A stretch of 41,252 nucleotides of DNA from a virus: positions 1-41,252 of IMG/VR virus record IMGVR_UViG_3300023109_000045; one strand, written 5' to 3'. Position 1 is the first letter of the stretch. Every line of letters begins with the position of its first letter. The position numbers and the translations under genes are program-made. Of the stretch, positions 15,648 through 22,539 are shown piece after piece. Under the pieces are notes generated by a model. The model was given only the letters and a program-made list of their open reading frames with translations. It did not search any database and had not been told where the DNA came from.

Positions 15648-16705
15648 AAATAGCGATTCTTAATGATACTCATTGTGGTATCCGTAACTCTTCAGAAATA
15701 TTCAACAATAATGCAGAACGCTTTTACGAAGAAGTGTTCTTTCCTTACTTAATTGAAAATGATATTAAACAGATCGTACACCTTGGCGATTATTACGATC
15801 ATAGAAAATTTATTAACTTCAAAGCTTTAAGTTCTAATAGAAAGCATTTCTTACATAAACTTCGTGAGTATGGAATGTCTATGGATATTATCCCAGGCAA
15901 CCATGATACCTTTTATAAGAACACAAATGAACTTAACTCTTTGAAAGAACTGTTAGGTCATTATATGAATGAAGTCCATATTGTTATGGAACCTACAGTA
16001 ATGACTTACGGTTCTTTGAAGCTAGGTCTTATCCCTTGGATTTGTCAAGATAACTACGAACGCTCTATGGATTTTATTGCCAAGTGCGATGCAGATATGA
16101 TTGGTGCTCACCTTGAACTTTCTGGCTTCGAAGTAATGAGAGGCATGAAACATCATGGTGGTATGGATCCAAACTTATTCAAACGATTTGAATTAGTAAT
16201 GTCTGGTCACTTTCATTGTCGTTCTCACGAAGGCAATATCAAATATCTTGGAAGTCAGCTAGAATTCTTTTGGTCAGATGCTCATGACCCTAAGTATTTC
16301 CATGTCTTAGATACTGAAACTAGAGAACTAACCGCTATACACAATCCAAATACTTTGTTTGAAAAAATCACGTATGACGATGAAAAAACAGATTATAGCA
16401 GCTATGAAGTAAAACATCTAAATCAGAAGTTTGTAAAAATAGTTGTTAAAAACAAAACAGATCTATTTACTTTTGATAGATTTGTTGATAGAGTTATTAA
16501 CGAAAGCCCGCTTGAAGTTAAAATACAAGAAAACTTCGAAGAATTCCTAGGCGATAATGTTGAAGATGAAAGCGTATCATTAGAAGACACTCAGACTCTT
16601 TTAGATACGTATGTAGATAATGTTGAAACAGATCTCGATAAACCTGCACTTAAAGTTCAGATGCGAGATTTAATGAAAGAAGCACAAAGCCTCGAAATAG
16701 TATGA
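15644..16705 (+). CDS. 47: Recombination nuclease subunit gp47 (Mre11/SbcD-like)
   Basis: At 353 residues (T4 gp47: 339), this metallophosphoesterase has all core motifs: NDTHCG (Asp8, His10), HLGDYYDH, IPGNHD and SGHFHCRS. With gp46 it resects DNA ends for recombination-dependent replication and degrades host DNA. It overlaps gp55 and gp46 by ATGA on each side, so the three proteins are translated as a coupled set. Confidence 0.97.
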   Translation: MKIAILNDTHCGIRNSSEIFNNNAERFYEEVFFPYLIENDIKQIVHLGDYYDHRKFINFKALSSNRKHFLHKLREYGMSMDIIPGNHDTFYKNTNELNSLKELLGHYMNEVHIVMEPTVMTYGSLKLGLIPWICQDNYERSMDFIAKCDADMIGAHLELSGFEVMRGMKHHGGMDPNLFKRFELVMSGHFHCRSHEGNIKYLGSQLEFFWSDAHDPKYFHVLDTETRELTAIHNPNTLFEKITYDDEKTDYSSYEVKHLNQKFVKIVVKNKTDLFTFDRFVDRVINESPLEVKIQENFEEFLGDNVEDESVSLEDTQTLLDTYVDNVETDLDKPALKVQMRDLMKEAQSLEIV

Positions 16706-18411
16706 TAATATTTAAGCAGCTAAAATACAAAAATTTCTTATCAACTGGTAATACTTGGACTGAAATAGATTTTCTTAAGTCTAAGTCTACGCTTGTGGTA
16801 GGACACAATGGATCTGGCAAATCTACGTTATTGGACGCAGTATCGTTTGGTTTGTTTGGTAAGCCTCATAGATCCATCAATAAAAATCAACTTGTAAACT
16901 CAATCAACCAAAAAGATTGCTTGGTTGAATTAGAATTTAGTATTGGCAAAAACGAATTCAAAGTAATTAGAGGCATTAAGCCTAATAGGTTTGAAATTTG
17001 GAAAAACAAGCATATGATTAATCAATCATCACATGCTAAAGAATACCAAAGAGTTCTTGAACAAAACTATCTTAAACTAAATCATAAATCTTTTCACCAA
17101 ATTGTTGTGCTTGGCTCATCATCCTTTGTTCCTTTTATGCAATTACGAAATGACATTAGACGTGAAGTAATTGAAGATCTACTTGACATTAATGTATTCT
17201 CAAAGATGAATCAGCTTCAAAAAGAAAAGGCTGCAATCCTCCGCGAGCGCATGCGAGATAATGATTATCAAATAGATATTATAAAGAATAAACTAGAAAC
17301 ACAGAAAAAGTATATTAGCGATGTTAAGGTACTCACTGAGCAAAATATATCATCAAAGAAAAATCAAATCGAGGAATCTGATTCCCAGATTAAAGCTCTT
17401 GAAAAAGAAAACGCCGAATTTTCTGAAGAAGTTGATAGAAAACAAAACCCCATCGAAGTAGAGTTAAATTCTCTTCACGATAAAAAGCAATCACTGTTAC
17501 AATATAATGCTCAGTTTAAGCAACAAATGAGTCAGATAACTAAAGATGCAAAATTCTACGAAGAAAATGAATCGTGTCCAACATGCTCTCAAGATATTCT
17601 AAATGAGCTTCGACAAGAAAAGCTTTCTGCAGCGAAGTCAAAAGCTAAAGAACTTAAAAGTGCTATGGATATTGCATCTGTAGAATCAACTAGTGTAGAA
17701 GAAAAAATCACAAAGCTTAGTGAAGCATTAAACTGGGTACGTGAAAAGCAAAACACTATACAGTCTAATAGCAGACAGATTTCAACTTTCCGTTCGCAGA
17801 TTGATACTCTAAAAAATGAATTAGAAACAAGTGCAGTAGCTGACTTAAACTTAGCTCAAGAAGAACTAAAAAATATCCAAGCATCTAAAGAATCGTTAAT
17901 TGAATCTAAATTCAAAATGAATGAAGATAAATCTTATAACGATGTAATCCTTGAAATGCTTAAAGACACAGGTATTAAAACAAAAATCATTAAGCAATAT
18001 ATACCTGTTATAAATAAGTTCGTTAATCAATATTTGCAAGTGTTAGATTTCTTTGTACACTTTGATCTAAATGAATCTTTCCAAGAAACAATTAGATCTA
18101 GACACAGAGATGAGTTTACATACGACTCGTTTTCTGAAGGCGAAAAACAAAGAATTGATTTGGCACTACTATTTACGTGGCGCCAGATTGCAAAAATGAA
18201 GAATTCAGTAGCAACTAACCTGCTGATTCTCGATGAGACTTTTGACTCATCACTAGATCATGATGGCGTTGACAACCTCATGAAAATTTTATACAACTTG
18301 GACGATAACACTAACACTTTTGTTATCTCTCATAAAGGAGATATTCTCGATGGCAAATTTGCTGAAAAGATCGAATTCGTTAAACAAAAGAACTTTAGTC
18401 AAAAAAAGTAG
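16702..18411 (+). CDS. 46: Recombination nuclease ATPase gp46 (Rad50/SbcC-like)
   Basis: The 569-residue SMC-type ATPase (T4 gp46: 560) has Walker A GHNGSGKST (34-42), a long coiled coil interrupted by the zinc hook CPTC (292-295), the signature FSEGEKQRIDLALLF and Walker B LLILDETFDS. It partners gp47 in end processing. The stop lies next to the TGTACA box of the gp45 promoter, with no terminator visible between them. Confidence 0.97.
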   Translation: MIIFKQLKYKNFLSTGNTWTEIDFLKSKSTLVVGHNGSGKSTLLDAVSFGLFGKPHRSINKNQLVNSINQKDCLVELEFSIGKNEFKVIRGIKPNRFEIWKNKHMINQSSHAKEYQRVLEQNYLKLNHKSFHQIVVLGSSSFVPFMQLRNDIRREVIEDLLDINVFSKMNQLQKEKAAILRERMRDNDYQIDIIKNKLETQKKYISDVKVLTEQNISSKKNQIEESDSQIKALEKENAEFSEEVDRKQNPIEVELNSLHDKKQSLLQYNAQFKQQMSQITKDAKFYEENESCPTCSQDILNELRQEKLSAAKSKAKELKSAMDIASVESTSVEEKITKLSEALNWVREKQNTIQSNSRQISTFRSQIDTLKNELETSAVADLNLAQEELKNIQASKESLIESKFKMNEDKSYNDVILEMLKDTGIKTKIIKQYIPVINKFVNQYLQVLDFFVHFDLNESFQETIRSRHRDEFTYDSFSEGEKQRIDLALLFTWRQIAKMKNSVATNLLILDETFDSSLDHDGVDNLMKILYNLDDNTNTFVISHKGDILDGKFAEKIEFVKQKNFSQKK

Positions 18412-18440
18412 TGTACAATCTGTCAAAACTATGGTATAAT
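18412..18440 (+). promoter_or_regulatory. Host-type promoter of the gp45-gp44-gp62-regA operon
   Basis: TGTACA (18412-18417), 17 nt, then TATAAT (18435-18440) preceded by TGG. It starts right at the gp46 stop. The predicted start near 18447 leaves a leader of about 29 nt containing the AAAGGAC ribosome site before the gp45 ATG. Confidence 0.8.
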
Positions 18441-18475
18441 AACTATATTATAATCAAACAAAGGACTTTTTTGTT

Positions 18476-19153
18476 ATGGAACTGAAAGAATCAACCCTAT
18501 CAATTCTTAAGAATTTTGCCAGCATCAATCCAAATATCGTGATTGCTGAAGGTAATACTCTTAAGACTATTACTGAAGCTAAGAATGTCTTAGCTACTGC
18601 TACTGTCGAGGAAAGCTTTCCTAAGACAGTTGGTATTTACGACCTAAGTGAATTCCTTGGTGTGCTTAGTCTAGTAGACTCACCTAAGCTTGAATTCAAC
18701 GATGATTTTGCACTTGTATCTGATTCGTCTGGTCGTTCAAAAGTAAAGTACTTCTTCTCAGACATTGAAATGTTGACGGCACCGTCTAAAGATATTACAA
18801 TGCCTAGTGAAGATGTTAAGTTTACTTTAGATGCTGGTACTCTAAGCAAGCTTAAACGAGCATCATCTACCCTTGGTCACTCAGAAGTATCTGTTAAAGC
18901 AGTGTCCGAAGGCATTATTGAGTTGTCTATTATTGATAACCAAAACGCAACTTCAAATACTTTTTCTATTCAAGTAGATGGAGAATATACCGAGGCTAAT
19001 TTCAACTTTATCCTCAACATTAATAACATGAAAATTATTGATGGAGATTATGATGTGGCGATTTCGTCAAAGCTAATCTCAAATTTTGTTAACAAAGGAG
19101 TGTCCATCCAGTACTGGATTGCACTCGAAAAATCTTCAACGTTTGGAGCTTAA
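18476..19153 (+). CDS. 45: Sliding clamp gp45
   Basis: This 225-residue protein is nearly the same length as T4 gp45 (228). It opens MELKESTLSILKNFASINPN, the standard gp45 N-terminus, and has the repeated beta-alpha pattern of a two-domain clamp that trimerises around DNA. It gives processivity to gp43 and activates late promoters through gp55. It heads the classic 45-44-62-regA order. Its own promoter is directly upstream. Confidence 0.95.
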   Translation: MELKESTLSILKNFASINPNIVIAEGNTLKTITEAKNVLATATVEESFPKTVGIYDLSEFLGVLSLVDSPKLEFNDDFALVSDSSGRSKVKYFFSDIEMLTAPSKDITMPSEDVKFTLDAGTLSKLKRASSTLGHSEVSVKAVSEGIIELSIIDNQNATSNTFSIQVDGEYTEANFNFILNINNMKIIDGDYDVAISSKLISNFVNKGVSIQYWIALEKSSTFGA

Positions 19154-19154
19154 T

Positions 19155-19376
19155 ATGACTGAAGAAAAGAAAACTGAAGCAGCTGAAGACCAGCATGCTC
19201 AAATCTATGAAATCGCTAATCGTGCTGCTAGAAGTACTATTGCTGTAGTAGACGCTCTCACCCAGCGAGGTGGTTTCAAAGGAGAAGAATTATCGACTAT
19301 TGGTACATTGCGTGACCAGTCAATTTCAATTATTCAACTCTGCGAAAACTACCAACAGGAACAAGCACAAAAATAA
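19155..19376 (+). CDS. Small conserved-looking protein between gp45 and gp44
   Basis: The 73-residue protein starts MTEEKKTEAAEDQHAQIYEI. I set the start at ATG 19155, where GGAG lies 7 nt upstream; longer in-frame versions run into gp45. It is acidic at the N-terminus and then helical (IANRAARSTIAVVDALTQRG). In T4, gene 44 follows gene 45 directly, so this is an insertion into the replisome operon. I recognise no family; its location suggests a clamp or clamp-loader accessory role, but that is inference. Confidence 0.7.
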   Translation: MTEEKKTEAAEDQHAQIYEIANRAARSTIAVVDALTQRGGFKGEELSTIGTLRDQSISIIQLCENYQQEQAQK

Positions 19377-19407
19377 CTTGTTCAACTTTATATTATGAGG
19401 ATTGTGA

Positions 19408-20346
19408 ATGTCAAATGACTTTTTATGGGTAGAAAAGTATCGCCCAAAAACTGTACAACAGTGTGTATTACCTAGCCAACTGCTAACTCAGTTCCAGCTA
19501 ATGGTTGATTCTGGTGAATTACAAAACATGCTTTTCACGGGTACTGCTGGATTAGGTAAGACCACTGTTGCACGCGCTTTATGTAACGAGTTAGATCTCG
19601 ACTACATACTAATCAATGGTTCTGAAGAAGGTAATATAGACACTCTTCGGACAAAAATAAAACAGTTTGCAAGTACTGTATCACTGCAAGGTGGATATAA
19701 AGTTGTCATTCTCGATGAGGCTGATTATCTTAATCCACAATCTACACAACCTGCTCTTCGCGGATTTATCGAAGAGTTTGCTAATAACTGTAGATTTATT
19801 CTAACATGTAATTTCAAAAATAGAATTATTGAACCTTTGCATTCTCGTTGTGCTGTCTATGAGTTTAATACTTCTAAGAAAGATATGGTAGATCTTTGTG
19901 GTAATTTCCATAAACGCCTTTGTACTATTCTCGATGGCGAAAAGATTGAATACAATCAAAAAGTTCTTGCAGATCTTATTATGAAATTTGCACCTGATTG
20001 GCGTAGAGTCTTAAATGAATGCCAAAGGTATTCTACATCAGGTCAAATCGATAGCGGTGTTATGGTATCGCTTAGTGATAACAGTTACGATGAACTGTTT
20101 ACATCATTAAAACAAAAAGACTTTAAGAAGATGCGGCAATGGGTCGTCAACAATATTGACACTGATGCTTCATCTATTTTTCGTGGAATCTATGACCGCA
20201 TGTCTGATAAAGTAAATCCACAGTCTGTTCCTCAGTTAGTCCTTATCTTAGCAGACTATCAGTATAAAAATGCATTTGTTGCTGATCATGAACTTAACGT
20301 TGTAGCTTGTATGACGGAGGTAATGGCAAATGTGGAGCTCACGTAA
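19408..20346 (+). CDS. 44: Clamp loader large subunit gp44
   Basis: The 312-residue AAA+ ATPase (T4 gp44: 319) has Walker A GTAGLGKT (45-52), the DEAD box in ILDEADYL (103-106) and the arginine-finger SRC motif (146-148). Four copies join one gp62 to open and load the gp45 clamp. GAGG lies 7 nt before the ATG. The 3' end overlaps a small membrane-protein gene by 17 nt; a GGAGG ribosome site for that gene lies inside gp44. Confidence 0.97.
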   Translation: MSNDFLWVEKYRPKTVQQCVLPSQLLTQFQLMVDSGELQNMLFTGTAGLGKTTVARALCNELDLDYILINGSEEGNIDTLRTKIKQFASTVSLQGGYKVVILDEADYLNPQSTQPALRGFIEEFANNCRFILTCNFKNRIIEPLHSRCAVYEFNTSKKDMVDLCGNFHKRLCTILDGEKIEYNQKVLADLIMKFAPDWRRVLNECQRYSTSGQIDSGVMVSLSDNSYDELFTSLKQKDFKKMRQWVVNNIDTDASSIFRGIYDRMSDKVNPQSVPQLVLILADYQYKNAFVADHELNVVACMTEVMANVELT

Positions 20347-20506
20347 TGTTTGGTCTATATGGTGTAAGACTATTGGAAGTAAGATAACGAATGATAATCG
20401 TCAAAATGACATCGCAGCAATCATTCGTACTATATGGGTTATTACTCACATGGTCGCTTGCTTTTTTATTATCATTCATAATGGCATAAAGATAGGTTGG
20501 TTTTAA
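20330..20506 (+). CDS. Small membrane protein between gp44 and gp62
   Basis: The 58-residue predicted protein starts MWSSRNVWSIWCKTIGSK and carries a strongly hydrophobic segment, IIRTIWVITHMVACFFIIIH, near the C-terminus. GGAGG lies 9 nt before the ATG, the start overlaps the gp44 end, and its stop overlaps the gp62 ATG (TAATG). The gene therefore fills the gp44-gp62 gap exactly, which argues for real coupled translation. It has Trp-rich character and one likely membrane helix. No family is recognised; a membrane tether for the replisome or a small toxic/holin-like protein are open possibilities. Confidence 0.7.
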   Translation: MWSSRNVWSIWCKTIGSKITNDNRQNDIAAIIRTIWVITHMVACFFIIIHNGIKIGWF

Positions 20507-20883
20507 TGAATCCGTTCGAATACGTACAAGCAATCAATGATACTAAAAAAGATATTATGGTTGACGATATTGCAGAAAAAGGTTATAACGCCTTTATGGT
20601 AAATCGTAGTCTATCTTATTTTAATGATACAGTATTAATTGCGAATGAAATGAATCGCCATAGTCACTTAGATAGTCGTCTACAATTTGACTTTCTTATA
20701 AATATAGTTAGAAAGCGTAAAAGATTTTCAAAATGGGCAAAGCCTCAAGTTGAGAGTGATATTGAAGTGATTAAAGAATACTATGACTATAGCAACGAAA
20801 AAGCTCGTCAAGCCATCTCACTTCTATCACCCGATCAAATAAATGGGTTGAGAAAAAAGGTGAGTAAAGGTGGAACAAAGTAA
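20506..20883 (+). CDS. 62: Clamp loader small subunit gp62
   Basis: The 125-residue protein (T4 gp62: 187) starts MNPFEYVQAINDTKKDIMVD and has NAFMVNRSLSYFNDTV, both characteristic of the gp62 N-terminus. It is shorter than in T4, as usual in marine relatives as far as I recall. I chose ATG 20506, which overlaps the stop of the small membrane-protein gene; the in-frame TTG 20497 is less likely. The C-terminus overlaps the regA start. Confidence 0.93.
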   Translation: MNPFEYVQAINDTKKDIMVDDIAEKGYNAFMVNRSLSYFNDTVLIANEMNRHSHLDSRLQFDFLINIVRKRKRFSKWAKPQVESDIEVIKEYYDYSNEKARQAISLLSPDQINGLRKKVSKGGTK

Positions 20884-21283
20884 CTTAATAGAGTGGACTC
20901 CAGGCAATATGCTGGAAGTAACCCTCGGCGAGCCAGATGATTTCCTAAAAGTAAGAGAAACACTAACTCGTATAGGCGTGGCATCACGCAGAGATAAAAA
21001 ATTATTTCAATCTTGTCATATATTACATAAACAAGGTAGATATTTTATCGTACATTTCAAAGAATTATTTTTGCTTGACGGCAAAAAGGCAAATCTAGAG
21101 GAATCAGACATTGCTCGTAGAAACACAATCGCTACTTTAATGAGTGATTGGGGCTTGATCGATATTCATACAAAAGAATCGTGTCAAGAAAAAGCACCAT
21201 TAAGACAAATCAAAATCATTCCTTTCAAAGAAAAACAGGAATGGGAACTTTGTCCAAAATATAATATTGGGAGTAAAACATGA
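20870..21283 (+). CDS. regA: Translational repressor RegA
   Basis: The protein is 137 residues from GTG 20870. From residue 14 it aligns well with my memory of T4 RegA (122 residues): MLEVTLGEPDDFLKVRETLT, then FQSCHILHKQGRYFIVHFKE and the terminal WELCPKYNIG. RegA binds the start regions of many early mRNAs and blocks ribosomes. Two starts compete: GTG 20870 has a strong AAGGTGAG site 5 nt upstream, while ATG 20909 matches the T4 N-terminus but lacks a clear ribosome site. It overlaps gp62 and the next small gene. Confidence 0.95.
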   Translation: MEQSNLIEWTPGNMLEVTLGEPDDFLKVRETLTRIGVASRRDKKLFQSCHILHKQGRYFIVHFKELFLLDGKKANLEESDIARRNTIATLMSDWGLIDIHTKESCQEKAPLRQIKIIPFKEKQEWELCPKYNIGSKT

Positions 21284-21474
21284 GAGAGCAAATGATTAAA
21301 GCATTACTTGCACATGCAGAAGGTGAGGTAGCCTTACATAAAGCAAACGTGGAAGTATACTTAGCCAATCCCGCAGGAATTGGTGAACACTCGGATATCA
21401 TGGAGGCAGTACAAGCTGAGCTAGATAAAATGGCACATGCTACTGATCGCATTGAAATGATTAAGAGTCTATAA
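21280..21474 (+). CDS. Small helical protein downstream of regA
   Basis: The 64-residue protein, MREQMIKALLAHAEGEVALH onward, overlaps regA by ATGA and the next mini-gene by TAATG. It is composed of two amphipathic helices joined by a short NPAGIGEHSD turn. I recognise no family, though small genes in the regA-hsp20 interval are common in marine T4-like phages. Tight coupling to regA makes early expression likely. Confidence 0.75.
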   Translation: MREQMIKALLAHAEGEVALHKANVEVYLANPAGIGEHSDIMEAVQAELDKMAHATDRIEMIKSL

Positions 21475-21599
21475 TGGATTGGCTTACAGCTGATCTTATC
21501 GATGCAATGAATGAGACATCGTGGTTCGATGGAATTGGAACTATTGTTGTTTTGCTTGCAGCATATGCAGCGTATCGATATATAAAGAAAAAACTATAA
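21474..21599 (+). CDS. 41-residue single-pass membrane mini-protein
   Basis: The predicted protein MDWLTADLIDAMNETSWFDG continues into a hydrophobic helix, GIGTIVVLLAAYAAYRYI, and ends KKKL. The positive C-terminus suggests an N-out/C-in single-pass topology. The ATG overlaps the preceding stop as TAATG. It is too short for usual gene finders, but its coupled start and clean membrane-helix design support it. Function unknown. Confidence 0.6.
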   Translation: MDWLTADLIDAMNETSWFDGIGTIVVLLAAYAAYRYIKKKL

Positions 21600-21612
21600 A
21601 AACATAAAATGT

Positions 21613-21620
21613 TATATATA
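21613..21620 (+). promoter_or_regulatory. Possible late-type promoter for hsp20
   Basis: TATATATA differs from the late core TATAAATA at one base. T4 spacing would place the start near 21626, exactly at the first base of the leader hairpin, giving a leader of about 55 nt. The match is imperfect, and AT-rich DNA yields such words by chance. Confidence 0.3.
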
Positions 21621-21625
21621 GTATT

Positions 21626-21680
21626 GGACGCCGTTTAATACGGGTCCTAAACAAACCTTGCTAGTCAATAGGAGGAACAT
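21626..21680 (+). promoter_or_regulatory. Structured hsp20 leader; ROSE-like RNA thermometer candidate
   Basis: Hairpin 1 (21626-21647) pairs GGAC-G-CCG with CGG-GTCC around TTTAATA, with one bulged G. Hairpin 2 (21657-21675) pairs CTTGCTA with TAGGAGG around the loop GTCAA, burying the whole AGGAGG ribosome site. The anti-SD strand contains TTGCT (UYGCU), whose G faces a G of the SD, the hallmark of ROSE thermometers upstream of small heat-shock genes in proteobacteria. The stem is weak (C-G, U-G, U-A, G.G, C-G, U-A, A-U), as needed for melting. Confidence 0.55.
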
Positions 21681-22139
21681 ATGACTGGAAACTTCGCCTA
21701 CCCGCGAAACGCTTTTTTGGGTTTCGACCACATCTTCGATCAGCTTGAGAGTATTCACAAGCATGCGAAGGATACCTATCCACCACATAACGTAGTTAAA
21801 GAAGAAGAGATGAAATATTCTCTAGAACTCGCCGTGGCTGGATTCAAACAAGAACATATTGATATCTCTGTAAATGATGGAGTGCTTGACATTAATGGTG
21901 ACAGGCCACAACGTCGTGAGCAAGATAAGTACGTTCATAAAGGTATTAGTGCGAGAAATTGGAAGAAGTCATTTAGACTGTCCGAATATACGGAAGTAAC
22001 TGGAGCTGATCTTACCGATGGGATCTTGACTGTTAATCTAGAAGTCATCCTACCAGAAGAGAAGCGGCCTCGTAAAATCAAAATTGGTATTAACGAGGAA
22101 TCAACAAATGACACAAATAGTACTAGACGCAAGCCATAA
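21681..22139 (+). CDS. hsp20: Small heat shock protein Hsp20
   Basis: The 152-residue protein has an N-terminal arm (NAFLGFDHIFDQLESI) and an alpha-crystallin domain from about residue 38 to 140, with YSLELAVAGFKQEHIDISV, the GVLDINGDR strand and DLTDGILTVNLEV, the equivalent of the A-x-x-x-GVL-x-V signature. Hsp20 chaperones bind unfolding proteins; in marine T4-like phages the gene is common and its role is probably in scaffold or replisome protein folding. It has the strong AGGAGG site described under the leader entry. The 3' end overlaps the next gene in another frame. Confidence 0.95.
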   Translation: MTGNFAYPRNAFLGFDHIFDQLESIHKHAKDTYPPHNVVKEEEMKYSLELAVAGFKQEHIDISVNDGVLDINGDRPQRREQDKYVHKGISARNWKKSFRLSEYTEVTGADLTDGILTVNLEVILPEEKRPRKIKIGINEESTNDTNSTRRKP

Positions 22140-22335
22140 CGTATGGACTGCACTTAAAAAGACACTTGAAGGAATGATGGTCGGATATATGATCGGTCGC
22201 CAAACTTCTGCCAATAGGCACGTAGCGCAGCAATTGATCAATGTCGGAGAATACAGGCAAGATGAATATTACAACTTGGTTGCATCATTAAATACTAAAA
22301 CGATTGCTTCTATTAGATCTGAGTTCGATTCATGA
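22108..22335 (+). CDS. Small hypothetical protein overlapping hsp20 end
   Basis: The predicted protein has 75 residues from ATG 22108, which has GAGGAA 7 nt upstream; the longer in-frame version from TTG 22084 is less likely. It begins MTQIVLDASHNVWTALKKTL and contains a moderately hydrophobic GMMVGYMIGRQTSANRHVAQ segment. It overlaps hsp20 by 32 nt and the next mini-gene by ATGA, so it belongs to the hsp20 unit. I recognise no family. Confidence 0.7.
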   Translation: MTQIVLDASHNVWTALKKTLEGMMVGYMIGRQTSANRHVAQQLINVGEYRQDEYYNLVASLNTKTIASIRSEFDS

Positions 22336-22466
22336 TTACTGCAATAAAATCATGGTGGAAAACAGTTAATATGTCAGCATCAGAAAAGTATCTATCTGAA
22401 GCTACAGATCATGTAGATCTCGAAAATCGCATGAAACAGCTAAAGTACAAGGGTTACTGGATCTAA
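22332..22466 (+). CDS. 44-residue mini-protein, DUF3563-like motif
   Basis: The predicted protein begins [20 protein letters not shown] and continues [20 protein letters not shown]. The pattern YL-x-x-A-x-D-x-x-DLE-x-R resembles the short conserved core of DUF3563-type mini-proteins of proteobacteria and phages, as I recall it. The ATG overlaps the preceding stop as ATGA. It ends just before the terminator that closes the hsp20 unit. Function is unknown; the family likeness is tentative. Confidence 0.6.
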   Translation: MITAIKSWWKTVNMSASEKYLSEATDHVDLENRMKQLKYKGYWI

Positions 22467-22476
22467 AAAAAATGAA

Positions 22477-22502
22477 AAAAAAGGGCTTTCGGGCCCTTTT
22501 TT
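22477..22502 (+). terminator. Rho-independent terminator before gp43
   Basis: The ten-base arms AAAAAAGGGC (22477-22486) and GCCCTTTTTT (22493-22502) pair perfectly around TTTCGG. With A-runs on one side and T-runs on the other, it could act on both strands. It closes the operon ending in the 44-residue gene and abuts the gp43 promoter. Confidence 0.92.
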
Positions 22503-22504
22503 GG

Positions 22505-22533
22505 TGTACAATTGCTGCAAACAGTGGTATAAT
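22505..22533 (+). promoter_or_regulatory. Host-type promoter of gp43
   Basis: TGTACA (22505-22510), 17 nt, then TATAAT (22528-22533) preceded by TGG. The spacer is nearly identical to that of the uvsX promoter (shared ATTGCTGCAA, then GTGG). Seven nt after the -10 box is 22540, the A of the gp43 ATG, so the mRNA may be leaderless. Confidence 0.8.
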
Positions 22534-22539
22534 TATATT

